Source of the DNA: Candidatus Symbiopectobacterium sp. NZEC151
GTDB taxonomy: Bacteria; Pseudomonadota; Gammaproteobacteria; Enterobacterales; Enterobacteriaceae
Assembly: GCF_025962655.1 (NCBI RefSeq)
Contig: NZ_JAGFPE010000001.1
Span: forward strand, 248,001-312,000
DNA: 64,000 nt
Direction of reading: 5' to 3'
Under the pieces are notes generated by a model, which had not been told where the DNA came from, did no database searches, and worked only from the letters and a program-made list of their open reading frames with translations. The position numbers were made by a program, and so were the translations under genes. Shown here one piece after another: positions 18,022-28,860 of the stretch (positions are counted from its first letter, which is position 1; each line of letters begins with the position of its first letter).

Positions 18022-19788
18022 ATGTCATTGGAACAGTTTTTCAGGGATGAGTTGACCTTCTTGCGCTTGCAAGGGCGTGAATTCGCCAAGGCCCATCCTG
18101 AGCTTACGCGCTTTTTGTCCGAGCAGACTACGGACCCGGATGTCGAGCGGTTGCTCGAAGGGTTTGCCTTTCTGACCGGAAGCCTGCGCGCCAAGCTGGA
18201 GGATGAGTTTCCCGAACTGACTCACGGTTTGCTGGGCATGCTGTGGCCGAACTATCTGCGCCCGGTGCCGAGCATGACCATCATGCAGTTTTCGGTGCTG
18301 CCTGGGGCGCTGGCACAACCTGCTTTCGTGGCCGGAGGGTGTGAGCTGGATAGCTTGCCGATGGACGACGTGGTGTGCCATTTTCGAACCTGTCATGACG
18401 CGTGGATTTACCCGGCGGACATTCGCCACATCAATGTACAAAGCGGCAACGATCTCTCCACCATCACCGTTGATATCGCGCTGCATGGCCCGCAGTCGCT
18501 GCAACAGTTGCAATTGGACAAGCTGCGCTTTTACCTCGGCGGCGATACCTATACCGCCTCTGAGCTCTATTTCTGGCTTGCCAGTCAACTGTCGCACATT
18601 GAGCTGGAGGTAGCAGGACAGCGTTTTCGCCAGGAGGCGAGCGCGCTGAAGATGGTCGGCTTTGAGCGCGAAGACGCGCTGCTGCCGTACCCCGGTAATG
18701 TCTACTCCGGTTATCGCATTTTGCAGGAGTATTTCTGCTTTCCAGAAAGCTTCCAGTTTTTTGAACTGTCCGGCGCCCATTGGCCCGATTTGCCGCTGAC
18801 GCTTACCTCGTTCCAACTGCATTTCTGCTTCGATCGTCCATTGCCAGCCGAACTGAAGATCCGATCGGACGCGTTTCTGCTCAACTGTGTGCCCGCCATT
18901 AACCTGTTTCAGCATGACAGCGAGCCTATCAACCTAAGCGGCCGTCAGACGGAGTATCCGCTCAAAGCCAGTTTCCGCCATGCTGACAGCTTCGAAATTT
19001 TCTCGGTGGATAACGTGGAAGGGTGGGTGGAAGGTCGAGCCGGGCGCTCGCGCGGCGTGCCACGAATCTACCAACCCTTTGAAAGTTTCCAGCATCAAAT
19101 CGAACGTGCCAAAGGGCGGCTGGCGCTCTACTACCGTATTCGGGTGAAAGAGGCGGTAGAGGGCAATGGGTTCGAGCACCTGCTGTCATTTGTGCGCGGG
19201 GATGAACGTGAAGCGATCAATCTTGATGAATCGGTCTCGGTCACATTGACCTGCACTAACCGCGCTCGCGCCGCGCAACTGCCAGTGGGCAGCATCTGTG
19301 TGCCTACCGGCACATCGCCCACCTTTGCCACCTTTCGCAACCTGATGCGACCTACCCGGCCGCTGCGTCCGGCGATGGACGGCAGCCTGCACTGGACGCT
19401 GATCTCTAATCTGTCACTCAACTATGTGTCGCTGTTGCGCCGTGATGCGCTGGTGCAGATTCTGCGCACCTACGATTTTCCTGCGCTACACGATAAGCAG
19501 GCAGAACAGGCATCGCGCAAGCGATTGGCTGGGATAGAAACCATCGAAACCACACCGATTGACCGGTTGGTGCAGGGGATGCCGGTGCGTGGTCTGAAAT
19601 CGGTACTGTCGGTGCGGCAATCGGCCTTTGGTAACGAAGGTGAGCTGTATCTGTTCAGTACCGTGCTGGCGCACTTTTTCTCACTGTACGCCAGCGTTAA
19701 CGCCTTCCACCTGCTGGAGGTGGTCAATCTCGATAACAAGGAGCGCTACCGATGGCCGGTGCAGATAGGTCAGCACTCGATGATGTGA
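18022..19788 (+). CDS. tssF: TssF (VasA/ImpG), T6SS baseplate protein
   Basis: This is a 588-residue baseplate wedge subunit that pairs with TssG. The N-terminus FFRDELTFLRLQGREFAKAHPEL, then DPDVERLLEGFAFLTGSLRAKLEDEFPEL and LLGMLWPNYLRPVPSM, are family hallmarks. The length is standard. Its end overlaps the tssG start by 37 bp in a different frame, as is common for this pair. Confidence 0.96.
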   Translation: MSLEQFFRDELTFLRLQGREFAKAHPELTRFLSEQTTDPDVERLLEGFAFLTGSLRAKLEDEFPELTHGLLGMLWPNYLRPVPSMTIMQFSVLPGALAQPAFVAGGCELDSLPMDDVVCHFRTCHDAWIYPADIRHINVQSGNDLSTITVDIALHGPQSLQQLQLDKLRFYLGGDTYTASELYFWLASQLSHIELEVAGQRFRQEASALKMVGFEREDALLPYPGNVYSGYRILQEYFCFPESFQFFELSGAHWPDLPLTLTSFQLHFCFDRPLPAELKIRSDAFLLNCVPAINLFQHDSEPINLSGRQTEYPLKASFRHADSFEIFSVDNVEGWVEGRAGRSRGVPRIYQPFESFQHQIERAKGRLALYYRIRVKEAVEGNGFEHLLSFVRGDEREAINLDESVSVTLTCTNRARAAQLPVGSICVPTGTSPTFATFRNLMRPTRPLRPAMDGSLHWTLISNLSLNYVSLLRRDALVQILRTYDFPALHDKQAEQASRKRLAGIETIETTPIDRLVQGMPVRGLKSVLSVRQSAFGNEGELYLFSTVLAHFFSLYASVNAFHLLEVVNLDNKERYRWPVQIGQHSMM

Positions 19789-20750
19789 CGTTCTATCAGG
19801 ACGCATCGCGCTTTAATTTTTACCAGTTGGTGGAACTGCTTAACCAATTGGAAGGGGTGGATCTGGAACGGGCATTGGATTTCCGCCCGGAACAAGAGCG
19901 ATTGCGTTTTCGTTCCACCGCGTCTATCGGCTTTCATCCCGGCGATATCGTACAGGTGGAGCGCGATGGGAACGGACGTCAGGCGCTCGAGGTGGCGTTT
20001 CTGGGCCTGCATGGCAGTCAGTCGCCACTGCCAGGCTACTACCTGGACGATCTCGCCTGGGAGTACGCGCAGGGTGAACAGAAACTGGGGCTGTTCCTCG
20101 ATTTCTTTCATCACCGCTTGCTCACGCTGCTGCACCGTGCCTGGCGTAAATACCGCTATCACGTGCGTTTTCAGAACGATGGCGAAGATGGCTTCTCACG
20201 GCTGATGTTTGCGCTGGTTGGGCTGGGGAACGATGCAGTGCGCGACAGCTTGCCGGTCAACCGCGCCAAGATGCTCTCTTATGCCGGAGTACTCGCCAGT
20301 CCCAGTCGCTCACCGGAAGTGGTGGCGGGGCTGGTGAGCCACTGTTTTGATCTGGAGGACGTCGAGGTGCTGGCCTGGCAAAAACGGCGGGTGGCTATCC
20401 ACGACAGTCAGCAGAACCGGCTGGGCAAGGCCAATATCGCGCTGGGCGGTGATTTTGTCATTGGTGACAGCGTCAATGACTGCGCGGGCAAGTTCCTGTT
20501 GAAGATTGGCAGCCTGAGCTTTAGCCGATTCCTTAGCTTCTTGCCCAACGGCGAGCACTTCCAGCCGCTGGTGCGTTTTGTCTCTTTTATCCTGCGCGAT
20601 CAGTTGGCCTGGGATTTACGCCTTGGCTTTGCCGAGGGTGAAGCCAAAGGGTTGAGGTTGGGCAGTGAGCAGAGCGGCATTTTGGGTTGGAGCAGCTTCC
20701 TTGGGCAGCCTCCGACGGAGCCTTACGTAACCATCTGTGTTCAAGAGTAA
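19752..20750 (+). CDS. tssG: TssG (VasB/ImpH), T6SS baseplate protein
   Basis: This is a 332-residue baseplate wedge subunit acting with TssF, TssE and TssK. Family features are the N-terminal FYQDASRFNFYQLVELLNQL, RFRSTASIGFHPGDIV, GLHGSQSPLPGYYLDDL and LSFSRFLSFLPNG. The start lies inside tssF. The stop is 38 nt before the FHA-domain gene. Confidence 0.95.
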   Translation: MAGADRSALDDVTFYQDASRFNFYQLVELLNQLEGVDLERALDFRPEQERLRFRSTASIGFHPGDIVQVERDGNGRQALEVAFLGLHGSQSPLPGYYLDDLAWEYAQGEQKLGLFLDFFHHRLLTLLHRAWRKYRYHVRFQNDGEDGFSRLMFALVGLGNDAVRDSLPVNRAKMLSYAGVLASPSRSPEVVAGLVSHCFDLEDVEVLAWQKRRVAIHDSQQNRLGKANIALGGDFVIGDSVNDCAGKFLLKIGSLSFSRFLSFLPNGEHFQPLVRFVSFILRDQLAWDLRLGFAEGEAKGLRLGSEQSGILGWSSFLGQPPTEPYVTICVQE

Positions 20751-20788
20751 ATCGTGTCTTCACGTATACATTGCGTTCAGGAGTCAAT

Positions 20789-22009
20789 GTGACCGTTAGT
20801 CATCCACTCACTCTGGTTGTTCTCAACAGCGAACAGCTGGATATCAATTCTCAGGTGCAGCACCAGTTTGACCACAATGGAGGCACGCTGGGGGCGTCAG
20901 GAAAGGACCATTGGCAACTGCGCGACAGGCTGGGTGCCGTGCTGCCGGAGCATGCCCGCATCGAGATGAGCGACGGCCATTTCAGTTTGTGCGATCTGAG
21001 CGGACAGTCTTTTATCAATGGCTCGCTGTCGCCGATCGGCCGCGGGCGTAAAGTGCTGTTGTCACACGGCGATGAGTTGGTTATTGGCCCATTTCGTCTC
21101 GGTGTCTATCTGAGCGACCTGATGCAGGAAAAAAGTATTGACCAACTGCTGGGGCAGGGCACCGCGCGTGGGCTCGATGGCTGGCTCGGGGATGCGACCA
21201 AACGTCAGACACAGACGGACGCCCCGCGCGATGACGTCACTAACGATCCGCTGTGGGCATTGCAGCAAGAACGGCGCCAGAGCCTGCTGAGTGCCCACGG
21301 TGACGATGCGCAGGCGGCGTTACCGACTGCGATTACCACTTTTTCAGCTGCTGAGGACACCATGGACCAGAAATTTGTGGAATTACCCGACATCAATAAT
21401 CCCCTTGCGACGCAGGATGCCGCGGGTTCACTGGATAGCCACCTGTTGGCACCGTTGATGCGCGGGTTGGGACAGACGTTGACAGTGGAGGATGCCAGGC
21501 AACAGCGAGAGATGCTGGAAGAGATGGGAAAAAGCCTGCGTGCCATGGTGGAAGGGCTGTTGGTCTTGCAGCGCGGGCAAGGTGCATTGGCGGATACCCA
21601 TCTGCGCCCGATTGAAGATAACCCGCTGCGTCTGGGCCTGGACTATGCCGACACCCTGCCATTGCTGTTTGCCGATGGGAAAAGTCCGGTACACCTTTCT
21701 GCGCCAGCAGCAGTCGCTGAAGTGCTGAATAACGTCCGGGTGCACCAGGCGGCAAACCAGCAGGCCATTACCGTTGCGCTGGAAACCATCCTGCAAGCGT
21801 TCTCTCCAGCGGCCTTGCTCGACCGTTTTGCCCACTATCGCCGCAGCGGCGAGCAAGATGTGGTGGATGACGGTTGGGCTTGGGAAATGTACCAGCACTA
21901 CTACCGTGAACTGACCTCTGTTCGTCAGCAAGGTTTCCAGAAGCTGTTTCAGCAGGTGTACGCCCAGGCGTATGACCACGCGGTGCGCCAGCAGCAGGTA
22001 CAACAATGA
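20789..22009 (+). CDS. tagH: TagH, FHA-domain T6SS-associated protein
   Basis: This T6SS accessory protein has a forkhead-associated domain at about residues 5-105 (DHWQLRDRLGAVLPEHARIEMSDGHF... SFINGSLSPIGRGRKVLLSHGDELVIGPF) and a C-terminal TagH/ImpI-type helical domain (about 230-405). GTG at 20789 is chosen because AGGAG lies 5 nt upstream; this gives 406 residues. An in-frame start at 20687 would run back into tssG. FHA domains bind phosphothreonine, yet no PpkA kinase or PppA phosphatase is encoded in this locus. The stop overlaps tssJ by 4 bp. Confidence 0.9.
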   Translation: MTVSHPLTLVVLNSEQLDINSQVQHQFDHNGGTLGASGKDHWQLRDRLGAVLPEHARIEMSDGHFSLCDLSGQSFINGSLSPIGRGRKVLLSHGDELVIGPFRLGVYLSDLMQEKSIDQLLGQGTARGLDGWLGDATKRQTQTDAPRDDVTNDPLWALQQERRQSLLSAHGDDAQAALPTAITTFSAAEDTMDQKFVELPDINNPLATQDAAGSLDSHLLAPLMRGLGQTLTVEDARQQREMLEEMGKSLRAMVEGLLVLQRGQGALADTHLRPIEDNPLRLGLDYADTLPLLFADGKSPVHLSAPAAVAEVLNNVRVHQAANQQAITVALETILQAFSPAALLDRFAHYRRSGEQDVVDDGWAWEMYQHYYRELTSVRQQGFQKLFQQVYAQAYDHAVRQQQVQQ

Positions 22010-22530
22010 TGTGGCGTCTGCTCTGTTTTGTCAGCCTGTTGGCTTTGCTGCCAGGCTGCACCACCCTTGGCAAGATGGCGAAAGTCGCCGCCAATCCCGA
22101 TATTCAGGTGGGCAGCAACGATCATCAACCCTCCACGGTGGGGTTTAGCCTGCTGGCAGAGCCGGACGTAAACCCTAACGAGAGCGGTGATGCCGCGCCC
22201 ATCGAATTCGAACTGGTGTTACTGGCTGAGGATTCACGCCTGCTGGCCGCCGACTACGACCAGATCACCGAGGATATCGAAAAAGCGCTGACCAAGAACT
22301 ATGTCAGTCATCAGGACTATACCCTGCTGCCGGGGCAGTTTAAGTACCTGCCGCCCGAAGCGTTGGATGCCAAGGTGCATTACATCGGCGTTATCGCGCG
22401 CTATGCCGATCCAGAGAGTGCGGAATGGCGCAAGGTGATCAAACTGAAAAACACCGGGCGCAGTTATCAGGTTCTGGTGCACCTGCGCCGGGATGAAGTC
22501 GACATCAAAAAAGACCAGGAAGAAGAATAA
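22006..22530 (+). CDS. tssJ: TssJ, outer-membrane lipoprotein of the T6SS membrane complex
   Basis: This is a 174-residue lipoprotein that anchors the TssJ-L-M trans-envelope complex in the outer membrane. A short signal ends in the lipobox LLPGC with lipidated Cys18. The mature part has the transthyretin-like TssJ pattern (PIEFELVLLAEDSRLLAADYDQI; LLPGQFKYLPPE). The start overlaps the tagH stop (ATGATG), so either Met is possible. It is followed by tssK after 2 nt. Confidence 0.93.
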   Translation: MMWRLLCFVSLLALLPGCTTLGKMAKVAANPDIQVGSNDHQPSTVGFSLLAEPDVNPNESGDAAPIEFELVLLAEDSRLLAADYDQITEDIEKALTKNYVSHQDYTLLPGQFKYLPPEALDAKVHYIGVIARYADPESAEWRKVIKLKNTGRSYQVLVHLRRDEVDIKKDQEEE

Positions 22531-22532
22531 CC

Positions 22533-23873
22533 ATGTCGAGTCGAAATCGCATTATTTGGCGGGAAGGGCTGTTCATCAAACCTCAGCATTTTCAACAGCA
22601 GCAACGGCATACCGACTACACCCTGCACGCGCGTCTTAGCGCGCTCAGCGACTATTTTTATGGCCTGCAAACGCTGGCTATTAACGAAGAGTACCTCAAC
22701 TTTGGCCGTATCGCGCTGGTCAACGCCAGCGGCGTGATGCCGGATGGCACCGTGTTCAACATTCCCGGTGACGATGTGCTGCCACCGCCGCTGGAAATCA
22801 CTGATGTGGCGCTGGCGAATCAAAAAGTTTATCTCGCCTTGCCGCTGGCGGTAAGCGGTGTCAGCGAAGTCGGGCAACCGGGGCAGGGGGTTGCCAGCCG
22901 CTTGCAGGCGCAACGCCACGATGTGCGCGATCTGCACAGCGAGGGCGGCGATGTGGTGTCGCTCGAGGTGGGCAAGGTCAGCCTGCGTCTGATGCTGGAG
23001 CGCGACGATCGCAGCGCCTACGCCTCATTGGCTATTGCCACTATTCTCGATAAACGCCCCGATGGCGGGTTGGTGCTCGATCCGAACTTTATGCCGTGCA
23101 GTGTGAGCATCACGGCCATTCCTGCCCTGAAGCGTTTTTTGGGGGAATCTGCCGGGCTGGTCGCCGAGCGTGCGCGCAGTCTGGCACAGCGCATCGCCGC
23201 GCCAGGACAACAAGGCGTCGCCGATGTGGCGGAATTTATGATGCTGCAACTGCTTAACCGCGCGCAGCCCCGCTTGTCCCACCTGGCGCGCCTGGGCACG
23301 TTGCACCCCGAAAGGTTGCATGAAGCGCTGGTCGCACTGTGTGGCGAGCTGATGACCTTTACCGATGAATCCCGACTGCCGCCAGAGTTTCCTGCCTATC
23401 GCCACGAACACCCGCAGAGCAGCTTCGAGCCGATAATGCTGGCGCTGCGTCAGGCGCTGAGCACCGTGCTGTCGCCGCGAGCCGTCTCGGTCCAGCTCAT
23501 TAAGCAACCCTATGGGATTATGGTGGCGATGGTGGGCGACGCCGAGCTGTTGTCCAGCGCCGAGTTTGTGCTGGCGGTGAAAGCTCGGATGCCGCAGGAG
23601 CACCTGCGCAAGCAACTGTTGCAACAGACCAAGATTGCCTCCAGCGAGAAGATCCGCGAACTGATCAGTCTGCAACTGCCGGGCGTGCCGCTGCTGCCGC
23701 TGCCGGTTGCACCACGCCAACTGCCGTATCACGCCGGTTACAGCTATTTCCAATTGGACAGACAAAGCCCTTCCTGGCAGGTGCTGGTGTCCGGCAACAC
23801 CCTGGCGTTCCACATCGCGGGCGAATTCCCGGAGCTGGATATGCAGCTGTGGGCCATCCGCGGTCAGGGTTAA
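22533..23873 (+). CDS. tssK: TssK (VasE/ImpJ), T6SS baseplate adaptor
   Basis: This 446-residue trimeric baseplate protein links the baseplate to the TssL/TssM membrane complex. The N-terminal signature IIWREGLFIKPQHFQQQQRHTDYTLHARL is highly characteristic. The rest shows the shoulder and head domain patterns (FNIPGDDVLPPPLEI; PGVPLLPLPVAPRQLPYHAGYSYFQLDRQSPSW). Length and position between tssJ and tssL are standard. Confidence 0.96.
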   Translation: MSSRNRIIWREGLFIKPQHFQQQQRHTDYTLHARLSALSDYFYGLQTLAINEEYLNFGRIALVNASGVMPDGTVFNIPGDDVLPPPLEITDVALANQKVYLALPLAVSGVSEVGQPGQGVASRLQAQRHDVRDLHSEGGDVVSLEVGKVSLRLMLERDDRSAYASLAIATILDKRPDGGLVLDPNFMPCSVSITAIPALKRFLGESAGLVAERARSLAQRIAAPGQQGVADVAEFMMLQLLNRAQPRLSHLARLGTLHPERLHEALVALCGELMTFTDESRLPPEFPAYRHEHPQSSFEPIMLALRQALSTVLSPRAVSVQLIKQPYGIMVAMVGDAELLSSAEFVLAVKARMPQEHLRKQLLQQTKIASSEKIRELISLQLPGVPLLPLPVAPRQLPYHAGYSYFQLDRQSPSWQVLVSGNTLAFHIAGEFPELDMQLWAIRGQG

Positions 23874-23883
23874 CTGAGGGGAA

Positions 23884-24663
23884 ATGATGAGCATCGACGT
23901 GATTAAAAACGATCAACTGGGCGACCTGCTGTATGACCATGCCCGGCAACTGGATAGCGACTCCGATTACTGGTTCAGCCTGCGCGGACAAAGTATCAAC
24001 CCGATGATCGATGCGGTGACGCCGCTGTTGGGGATGGTAGAGCGGGTGCGTCAGCTCTCGGCTTACGAGGGCGTGGCCGATCTCTACCAACGGGTGGTGT
24101 CCGAGATTCAGGCCATTGAGCAGGAGTTGCAGGCGCATGGCTACGAAAACGGCGTGATCCTGTCGTTTCGTTACATTCTGTGCACCGTTATCGATGAGGC
24201 GGTGATGGCGCGGGAATGGGGGGCGCAGAGTATCTGGTCCGCACATTCGCTGCTGACGCGTTTTCACAATGAAACCTGGGGCGGTGAAAAAGTGTTTGTG
24301 CTGCTGGATCGCCTTCAGGAAGACCCGGCTCGCTACCGCGACATCCTCGAGTTTATCTATCTGTGCCTGTGTCTGGGGTTTGAAGGGCGCTACCGGGTAA
24401 TGGTGCAAGGACGTGAGGAGCTGGACCGTGTGGTGCGCAAACTGCACGACACGTTGCATCCGGAACCTGCTGCGATCCCTACGGTGTTTCACCAACATCT
24501 CGGGCAGCAGGCATCGCGCTATCGTCTGCGCAAACAGGTGTCGCTCAGCGTCCTGTTTCTCGGCCTGTGTGTCGTGCTGGCTGCGGCGTTCGGGGCTTAC
24601 CACTACCAGTTGATTCACCAAACCCAGGATGTGCTACGCCAACTGGGCGAATTATTACAGTAA
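23884..24663 (+). CDS. tssL: TssL (DotU-like), inner-membrane protein of the T6SS complex
   Basis: This 259-residue inner-membrane component has a large cytoplasmic DotU domain (YWFSLRGQSINPMIDAVTPLLGMVERVR; LCTVIDEAVM; SLLTRFHNETWGGEKVF) and one C-terminal TM helix (about 222-244, SVLFLGLCVVLAAAFGAYHY). There is no C-terminal OmpA-type peptidoglycan-binding domain, so anchoring to the wall must come from elsewhere. Two ATGs in tandem (23884, 23887) follow GAGGGG; the second is better spaced. Confidence 0.94.
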   Translation: MMSIDVIKNDQLGDLLYDHARQLDSDSDYWFSLRGQSINPMIDAVTPLLGMVERVRQLSAYEGVADLYQRVVSEIQAIEQELQAHGYENGVILSFRYILCTVIDEAVMAREWGAQSIWSAHSLLTRFHNETWGGEKVFVLLDRLQEDPARYRDILEFIYLCLCLGFEGRYRVMVQGREELDRVVRKLHDTLHPEPAAIPTVFHQHLGQQASRYRLRKQVSLSVLFLGLCVVLAAAFGAYHYQLIHQTQDVLRQLGELLQ

Positions 24664-24676
24664 CAGGAGCTGCACC

Positions 24677-27319
24677 GTGATTCGAATCGAACTGCCTACG
24701 CTGGTTGAACGTCTCAACCCTGTGTGTCGCCATATGCTGGAACAAGCGGCGGCGCTCTGCATACAGCATCAGGGCGCGGAAATCCGCATTGAGCACCTGT
24801 TGATGAACATGCTGGATACGCCGCTGTGCGACGTACGCCAGATCTGCACGCGCGCCGACGTGGATGTGCAGGCCCTCGGGGCTCTGCTCGAACCAACCGT
24901 CGCAGACAGCGATTTCGTGGCGGCAGGCTATCCCTCTTTCTCACCGCTGCTGGTGGAGTGGCTGCAAGACAGCTGGTTGCTGGCATCGGCTGAGTTCCAG
25001 CACAGTCACCTGCGCAGCGGCGTGTTGTTATTGGTATTGCTGATGATGCCAAACCGGTATCTGTCGGCAGTCGCATCGCGCCCACTGGCACACATCAACC
25101 GTGAACTGCTGCGCCAGCAGTTTGATGAGTGGGTGAAAGAGTCATCGGAAACTCCGGTTGCTGTGAACGCGATGGCTGCAACGGAGCAAGCGGCAGCGGT
25201 GAGCGCTCAGCTGGGCCGCTATACCCAGAATGTGACTGAGGCTGCACGGCAAGGACAGCTCGATCCGGTGCTGTGCCGCGATCGCGAAATCGATGTAATG
25301 ATCGATATCCTTTCACGTCGCCGTAAAAACAACCCGATGGTGGTTGGGGAAGCCGGGGTGGGTAAAAGTGCACTGATTGAGGGATTGGCCCTACGCATCG
25401 TTGCCGGACAGGTGCCGGAACGGTTGCGCGAGGTGGAACTGCTGACGCTGGATCTGGGTGCGATGCAGGCCGGTGCTTCGGTGAAGGGGGAATTTGAGAA
25501 GCGCTTCAAAGGTGTGATGCAGGAGGTCAAAGACTCGCCCCGGCCTATCATTCTGTTTATTGATGAGGCACACACTCTGATTGGTGCGGGTAATCAGGCT
25601 GGCGGACTGGATGTCTCCAACCTGCTGAAACCCGCGCTGGCTCGGGGGGAGTTGCGCACCATTGCCGCGACCACCTGGAGCGAATACAAGAAATACGTTG
25701 AGAAAGATGCTGCACTGTCACGCCGTTTCCAACGGGTCAACGTGGGAGAGCCGAGTGCGAACGAAAGCGCCGTTATTTTGCGTGGGCTGCGCGCCATTTA
25801 TGAGAAAGCGCACGGCGTACTGATTGATGAGGACGCGCTGCATGCGGCGGCACACCTCTCCGCGCGCTATATCTCTGGTCGCCAACTGCCGGATAAAGCG
25901 ATTGATGTGCTGGACACTGCCAGCGCGCGGGTTGCCATCAACCTCACCACGCCGCCTCGTGCTGTCAGCCAGTTGCAAACGCGCCTGCATCAGCAGGAGA
26001 TGGAAATCGCACAACTGGAGCGCCAACGTCGCATTGGGCTGGGTGATACCGCTGAACGACTGGCGACATTGCGTACCGAGTGTGAAACCTGTGTCGCAGA
26101 GCTGGCGCAGCAGGAAGCCGATTGGCAACAGCAGAAGCTGCATGTGCAGCGCATTATCGCCTTGCGCAGCGCTCTGCTGGCCGATGAACGACCTGATGAT
26201 GATCAACTACCCGATGATATCGAAGCGATGGCTGATGAACTGACGGCGTGCGAGCGTGAATTGGAGGCGCTCCAGCAGGCGTCTGTATTGGTATCCCCAC
26301 ACGTGGACAAAACCCAGATTGCCGCCGTGATCGCCGAGTGGACCGGCGTGCCGCTCAACCGCATTTCGCAAGGAGAAATAGAGGTGGTGACTCGCCTGCC
26401 TGAGTTCCTGGGTGAAACCATCAAAGGCCAAACGTTGGCTATCGCACACCTGCACAAACATCTGTTGACGGCGCGAGCGGATCTGCGTCGTCCCGGTCGT
26501 CCGTTGGGCGCTTTCCTGCTGGTCGGGCCGAGCGGCGTGGGGAAAACGGAAACGGTGTTGCAGATTGCCGATCTGCTGTTCGGCGGGCGTAATTACCTGA
26601 CCACCATCAACATGTCGGAATATCAGGAGAAACACACGGTATCGCGCCTGATCGGTTCCCCGCCCGGATACGTAGGGTTTGGTGAAGGCGGTGTGTTGAC
26701 CGAAGCCATCCGTCAGAAACCCTATTCAGTCGTGCTGCTGGACGAAGTGGAAAAGGCCCATCCTGACGTGCTTAACCTGTTTTATCAGGCGTTCGATAAA
26801 GGTGAATTGGCCGATGGTGAAGGGCGGGTCATCGATTGCCGCAACGTGGTGTTCTTCCTCACCTCTAACCTCGGTTTTCAAACCATTGTTAACTATGCCG
26901 CCCATGCGTCACAGGATGTGCAGACGGAACGCTCGAATGATCTGCTGGATGCGCTCTATCCCGAGCTGGCGGCATTCTTCAAGCCGGCGCTGTTGGCGCG
27001 CATGGAAGTCATTCCCTACCTGCCGTTGGATCACGCCACGATGGTCGCCATCGTCCACGGCAAGCTGGCGCGCCTGGTGGCACTGCTGCAACAGCGTTTT
27101 GGTGCCGAAACCGTGATCGACGAGGCGGTGCCGGAAGAGATTCTGCGTCTGGCAAACCGCAGCGAAAACGGTGCACGAATGCTGGAATCGGTGATCGATG
27201 GCGCGCTGTTGCCACCGGTTTCATTGCAACTGCTGCAACGCCTTTCCGCTGGCGAGCCGGTTCGTCGGGTGCATTTCCAGGTGAAAGAGGGCCAGTTCCA
27301 GTCTGAGGTGGAGGGCTGA
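24677..27319 (+). CDS. tssH: TssH (ClpV), AAA+ ATPase that recycles the contracted sheath
   Basis: This 880-residue Clp-type unfoldase disassembles contracted TssB/TssC sheaths. An N-terminal double-Clp domain ([20 protein letters not shown]) is followed by AAA1 with Walker [14 protein letters not shown] (about 225) and [10 protein letters not shown], a middle coiled coil (about 430-540), AAA2 with Walker [11 protein letters not shown] (about 617), and a ClpB_D2-small C-terminus. GTG 24677 follows CAGGAG. The longer frame from 24629 starts inside tssL and is rejected. Confidence 0.95.
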   Translation: MIRIELPTLVERLNPVCRHMLEQAAALCIQHQGAEIRIEHLLMNMLDTPLCDVRQICTRADVDVQALGALLEPTVADSDFVAAGYPSFSPLLVEWLQDSWLLASAEFQHSHLRSGVLLLVLLMMPNRYLSAVASRPLAHINRELLRQQFDEWVKESSETPVAVNAMAATEQAAAVSAQLGRYTQNVTEAARQGQLDPVLCRDREIDVMIDILSRRRKNNPMVVGEAGVGKSALIEGLALRIVAGQVPERLREVELLTLDLGAMQAGASVKGEFEKRFKGVMQEVKDSPRPIILFIDEAHTLIGAGNQAGGLDVSNLLKPALARGELRTIAATTWSEYKKYVEKDAALSRRFQRVNVGEPSANESAVILRGLRAIYEKAHGVLIDEDALHAAAHLSARYISGRQLPDKAIDVLDTASARVAINLTTPPRAVSQLQTRLHQQEMEIAQLERQRRIGLGDTAERLATLRTECETCVAELAQQEADWQQQKLHVQRIIALRSALLADERPDDDQLPDDIEAMADELTACERELEALQQASVLVSPHVDKTQIAAVIAEWTGVPLNRISQGEIEVVTRLPEFLGETIKGQTLAIAHLHKHLLTARADLRRPGRPLGAFLLVGPSGVGKTETVLQIADLLFGGRNYLTTINMSEYQEKHTVSRLIGSPPGYVGFGEGGVLTEAIRQKPYSVVLLDEVEKAHPDVLNLFYQAFDKGELADGEGRVIDCRNVVFFLTSNLGFQTIVNYAAHASQDVQTERSNDLLDALYPELAAFFKPALLARMEVIPYLPLDHATMVAIVHGKLARLVALLQQRFGAETVIDEAVPEEILRLANRSENGARMLESVIDGALLPPVSLQLLQRLSAGEPVRRVHFQVKEGQFQSEVEG

Positions 27320-27321
27320 AT

Positions 27322-28860
27322 ATGCAACGAGCCCTCGATCTGGCGCTGGGACTCACGCAACCCCGCGACGAAGCGGCGTTGTGCGACTGGCTGCTGGAGA
27401 CCATTCAGCGCGTCTGGCAACCGCAGGGGGTGCTGCTGGGCATGGTGGATGTCAGCGGCCGTCAACTGACGTGCCACGGGCACGTTCATGATGCGCCAGT
27501 ATCGTTGCAACTGGCGGTGGATGATTTTAGCCACCCACTGGCCTACGTATTGCACAAAAATCAGGTGCGCACCTGGGATTCTTTGTACGGCGGCGCACGC
27601 ATCGAGCATCACGATTTTCGTCAGATGTTGTGCCGTGTTGGCACGGCCTGCGGGCTGCATGCGTTACCGCTGTTGGCAGAAAATGGCAAACCGCTGGCGG
27701 TGTTGGCGCTGCTGGATTCGTCTGACCGCCTGTTTGCACTGCATCACAGCGGCGAGGGAGTGCGCCTTGGGCAAGTATTCTGCCGCCAGTTGATGTTGCT
27801 GCGTCAGTTAGCCATTACCCAGCGTGAACAGACGGCGCTGCGTGATTCGCTGCGCCAAATCAAAGATCAAGATGTGCATCGCCGCGATCGGGAGAAACAG
27901 GTTGAAGCGACGCTGATCGGCCAGTCTTCCGCCACCAAGGCACTGCATACCCAGATCTATCAGGCGGCGCATCATCGTCTCGCGGTGTTGATACTGGGCG
28001 AAACCGGTGTCGGCAAGGACGTGGTGGCACGCTTGTTACACCAGTGCTCGGACCGTGCGGATAAGCCATACGTCGCGATCAACTGTGCGGCTATTCCGGA
28101 GAATTTGGTGGAAAGTGAGCTGTTTGGCTACGAAAAAGGCGCGTTTTCTGGCGCGCAGAGCAACAAGGTTGGACTGGTGGCACAGGCTAACGGTGGCACG
28201 CTGTTTCTCGATGAAGTCGGCGATATGCCACCGTTGATGCAGGCCAAGCTGCTGCGCGTGCTGGAAACACACCGTTTCCGCCCGCTCGGCGCGGGCAAGG
28301 AGAGCCATTCCGATTTCCGCCTGATTGCTGCCACGCACCAACCGCTGGAGCAGCGCGTGGCAGAAGGCACCTTCCGTCAGGATCTCTACCACCGCCTATG
28401 CCAATGCCTGATGCAGATCGCGCCGCTGCGCGAACGCCCGGATGATATCAGCCTGCTGAGCGAACACTTTATCGTACAGATTAGCCGACAGCAGCAGAAA
28501 CGCGTCGGGCCGTTGCACCGCGCTCTGTTGCGCCAACTGGTGGGATATGACTTCCCCGGCAACGTGCGTGAACTGAGAAACCTGCTGGAGATTGCCTGCG
28601 CGCATACGCCGGAGGGGGAAACGGTGACGTTAGCTGCCTTGCCACAAGAAATACGCGAACGCATGGCGGGAAGCGCGGAGGAAACCAAAGCGCATTTTCA
28701 GGAGATCCACGATCTGCGCGTCGCCACGCAGCAATATGAGGCCGCGGTGATCAAAGCACGCATGAGCCAGTTCCATGGTAACCGTCTGCTGGTGGCGGAG
28801 AGTCTCAATATTCCCAAACGTACACTCGATCACAAATGCCAGAAGCTGGAGGTGAACTGA
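27322..28860 (+). CDS. vasH: VasH-like sigma-54-dependent transcriptional activator
   Basis: This 512-residue enhancer-binding protein has an N-terminal GAF-like domain (about 1-165), an AAA+ domain with Walker [16 protein letters not shown] (about 225) and Walker [10 protein letters not shown], and a Fis-type HTH at the C-terminus ([23 protein letters not shown]). The sigma-54 contact loop reads GAFSGA instead of the usual GAFTGA (about residue 274), a conservative Thr-to-Ser change. In V. cholerae the homologue drives hcp/vgrG operons, and a similar role on unlinked genes is likely here. Confidence 0.94.
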   Translation: MQRALDLALGLTQPRDEAALCDWLLETIQRVWQPQGVLLGMVDVSGRQLTCHGHVHDAPVSLQLAVDDFSHPLAYVLHKNQVRTWDSLYGGARIEHHDFRQMLCRVGTACGLHALPLLAENGKPLAVLALLDSSDRLFALHHSGEGVRLGQVFCRQLMLLRQLAITQREQTALRDSLRQIKDQDVHRRDREKQVEATLIGQSSATKALHTQIYQAAHHRLAVLILGETGVGKDVVARLLHQCSDRADKPYVAINCAAIPENLVESELFGYEKGAFSGAQSNKVGLVAQANGGTLFLDEVGDMPPLMQAKLLRVLETHRFRPLGAGKESHSDFRLIAATHQPLEQRVAEGTFRQDLYHRLCQCLMQIAPLRERPDDISLLSEHFIVQISRQQQKRVGPLHRALLRQLVGYDFPGNVRELRNLLEIACAHTPEGETVTLAALPQEIRERMAGSAEETKAHFQEIHDLRVATQQYEAAVIKARMSQFHGNRLLVAESLNIPKRTLDHKCQKLEVN

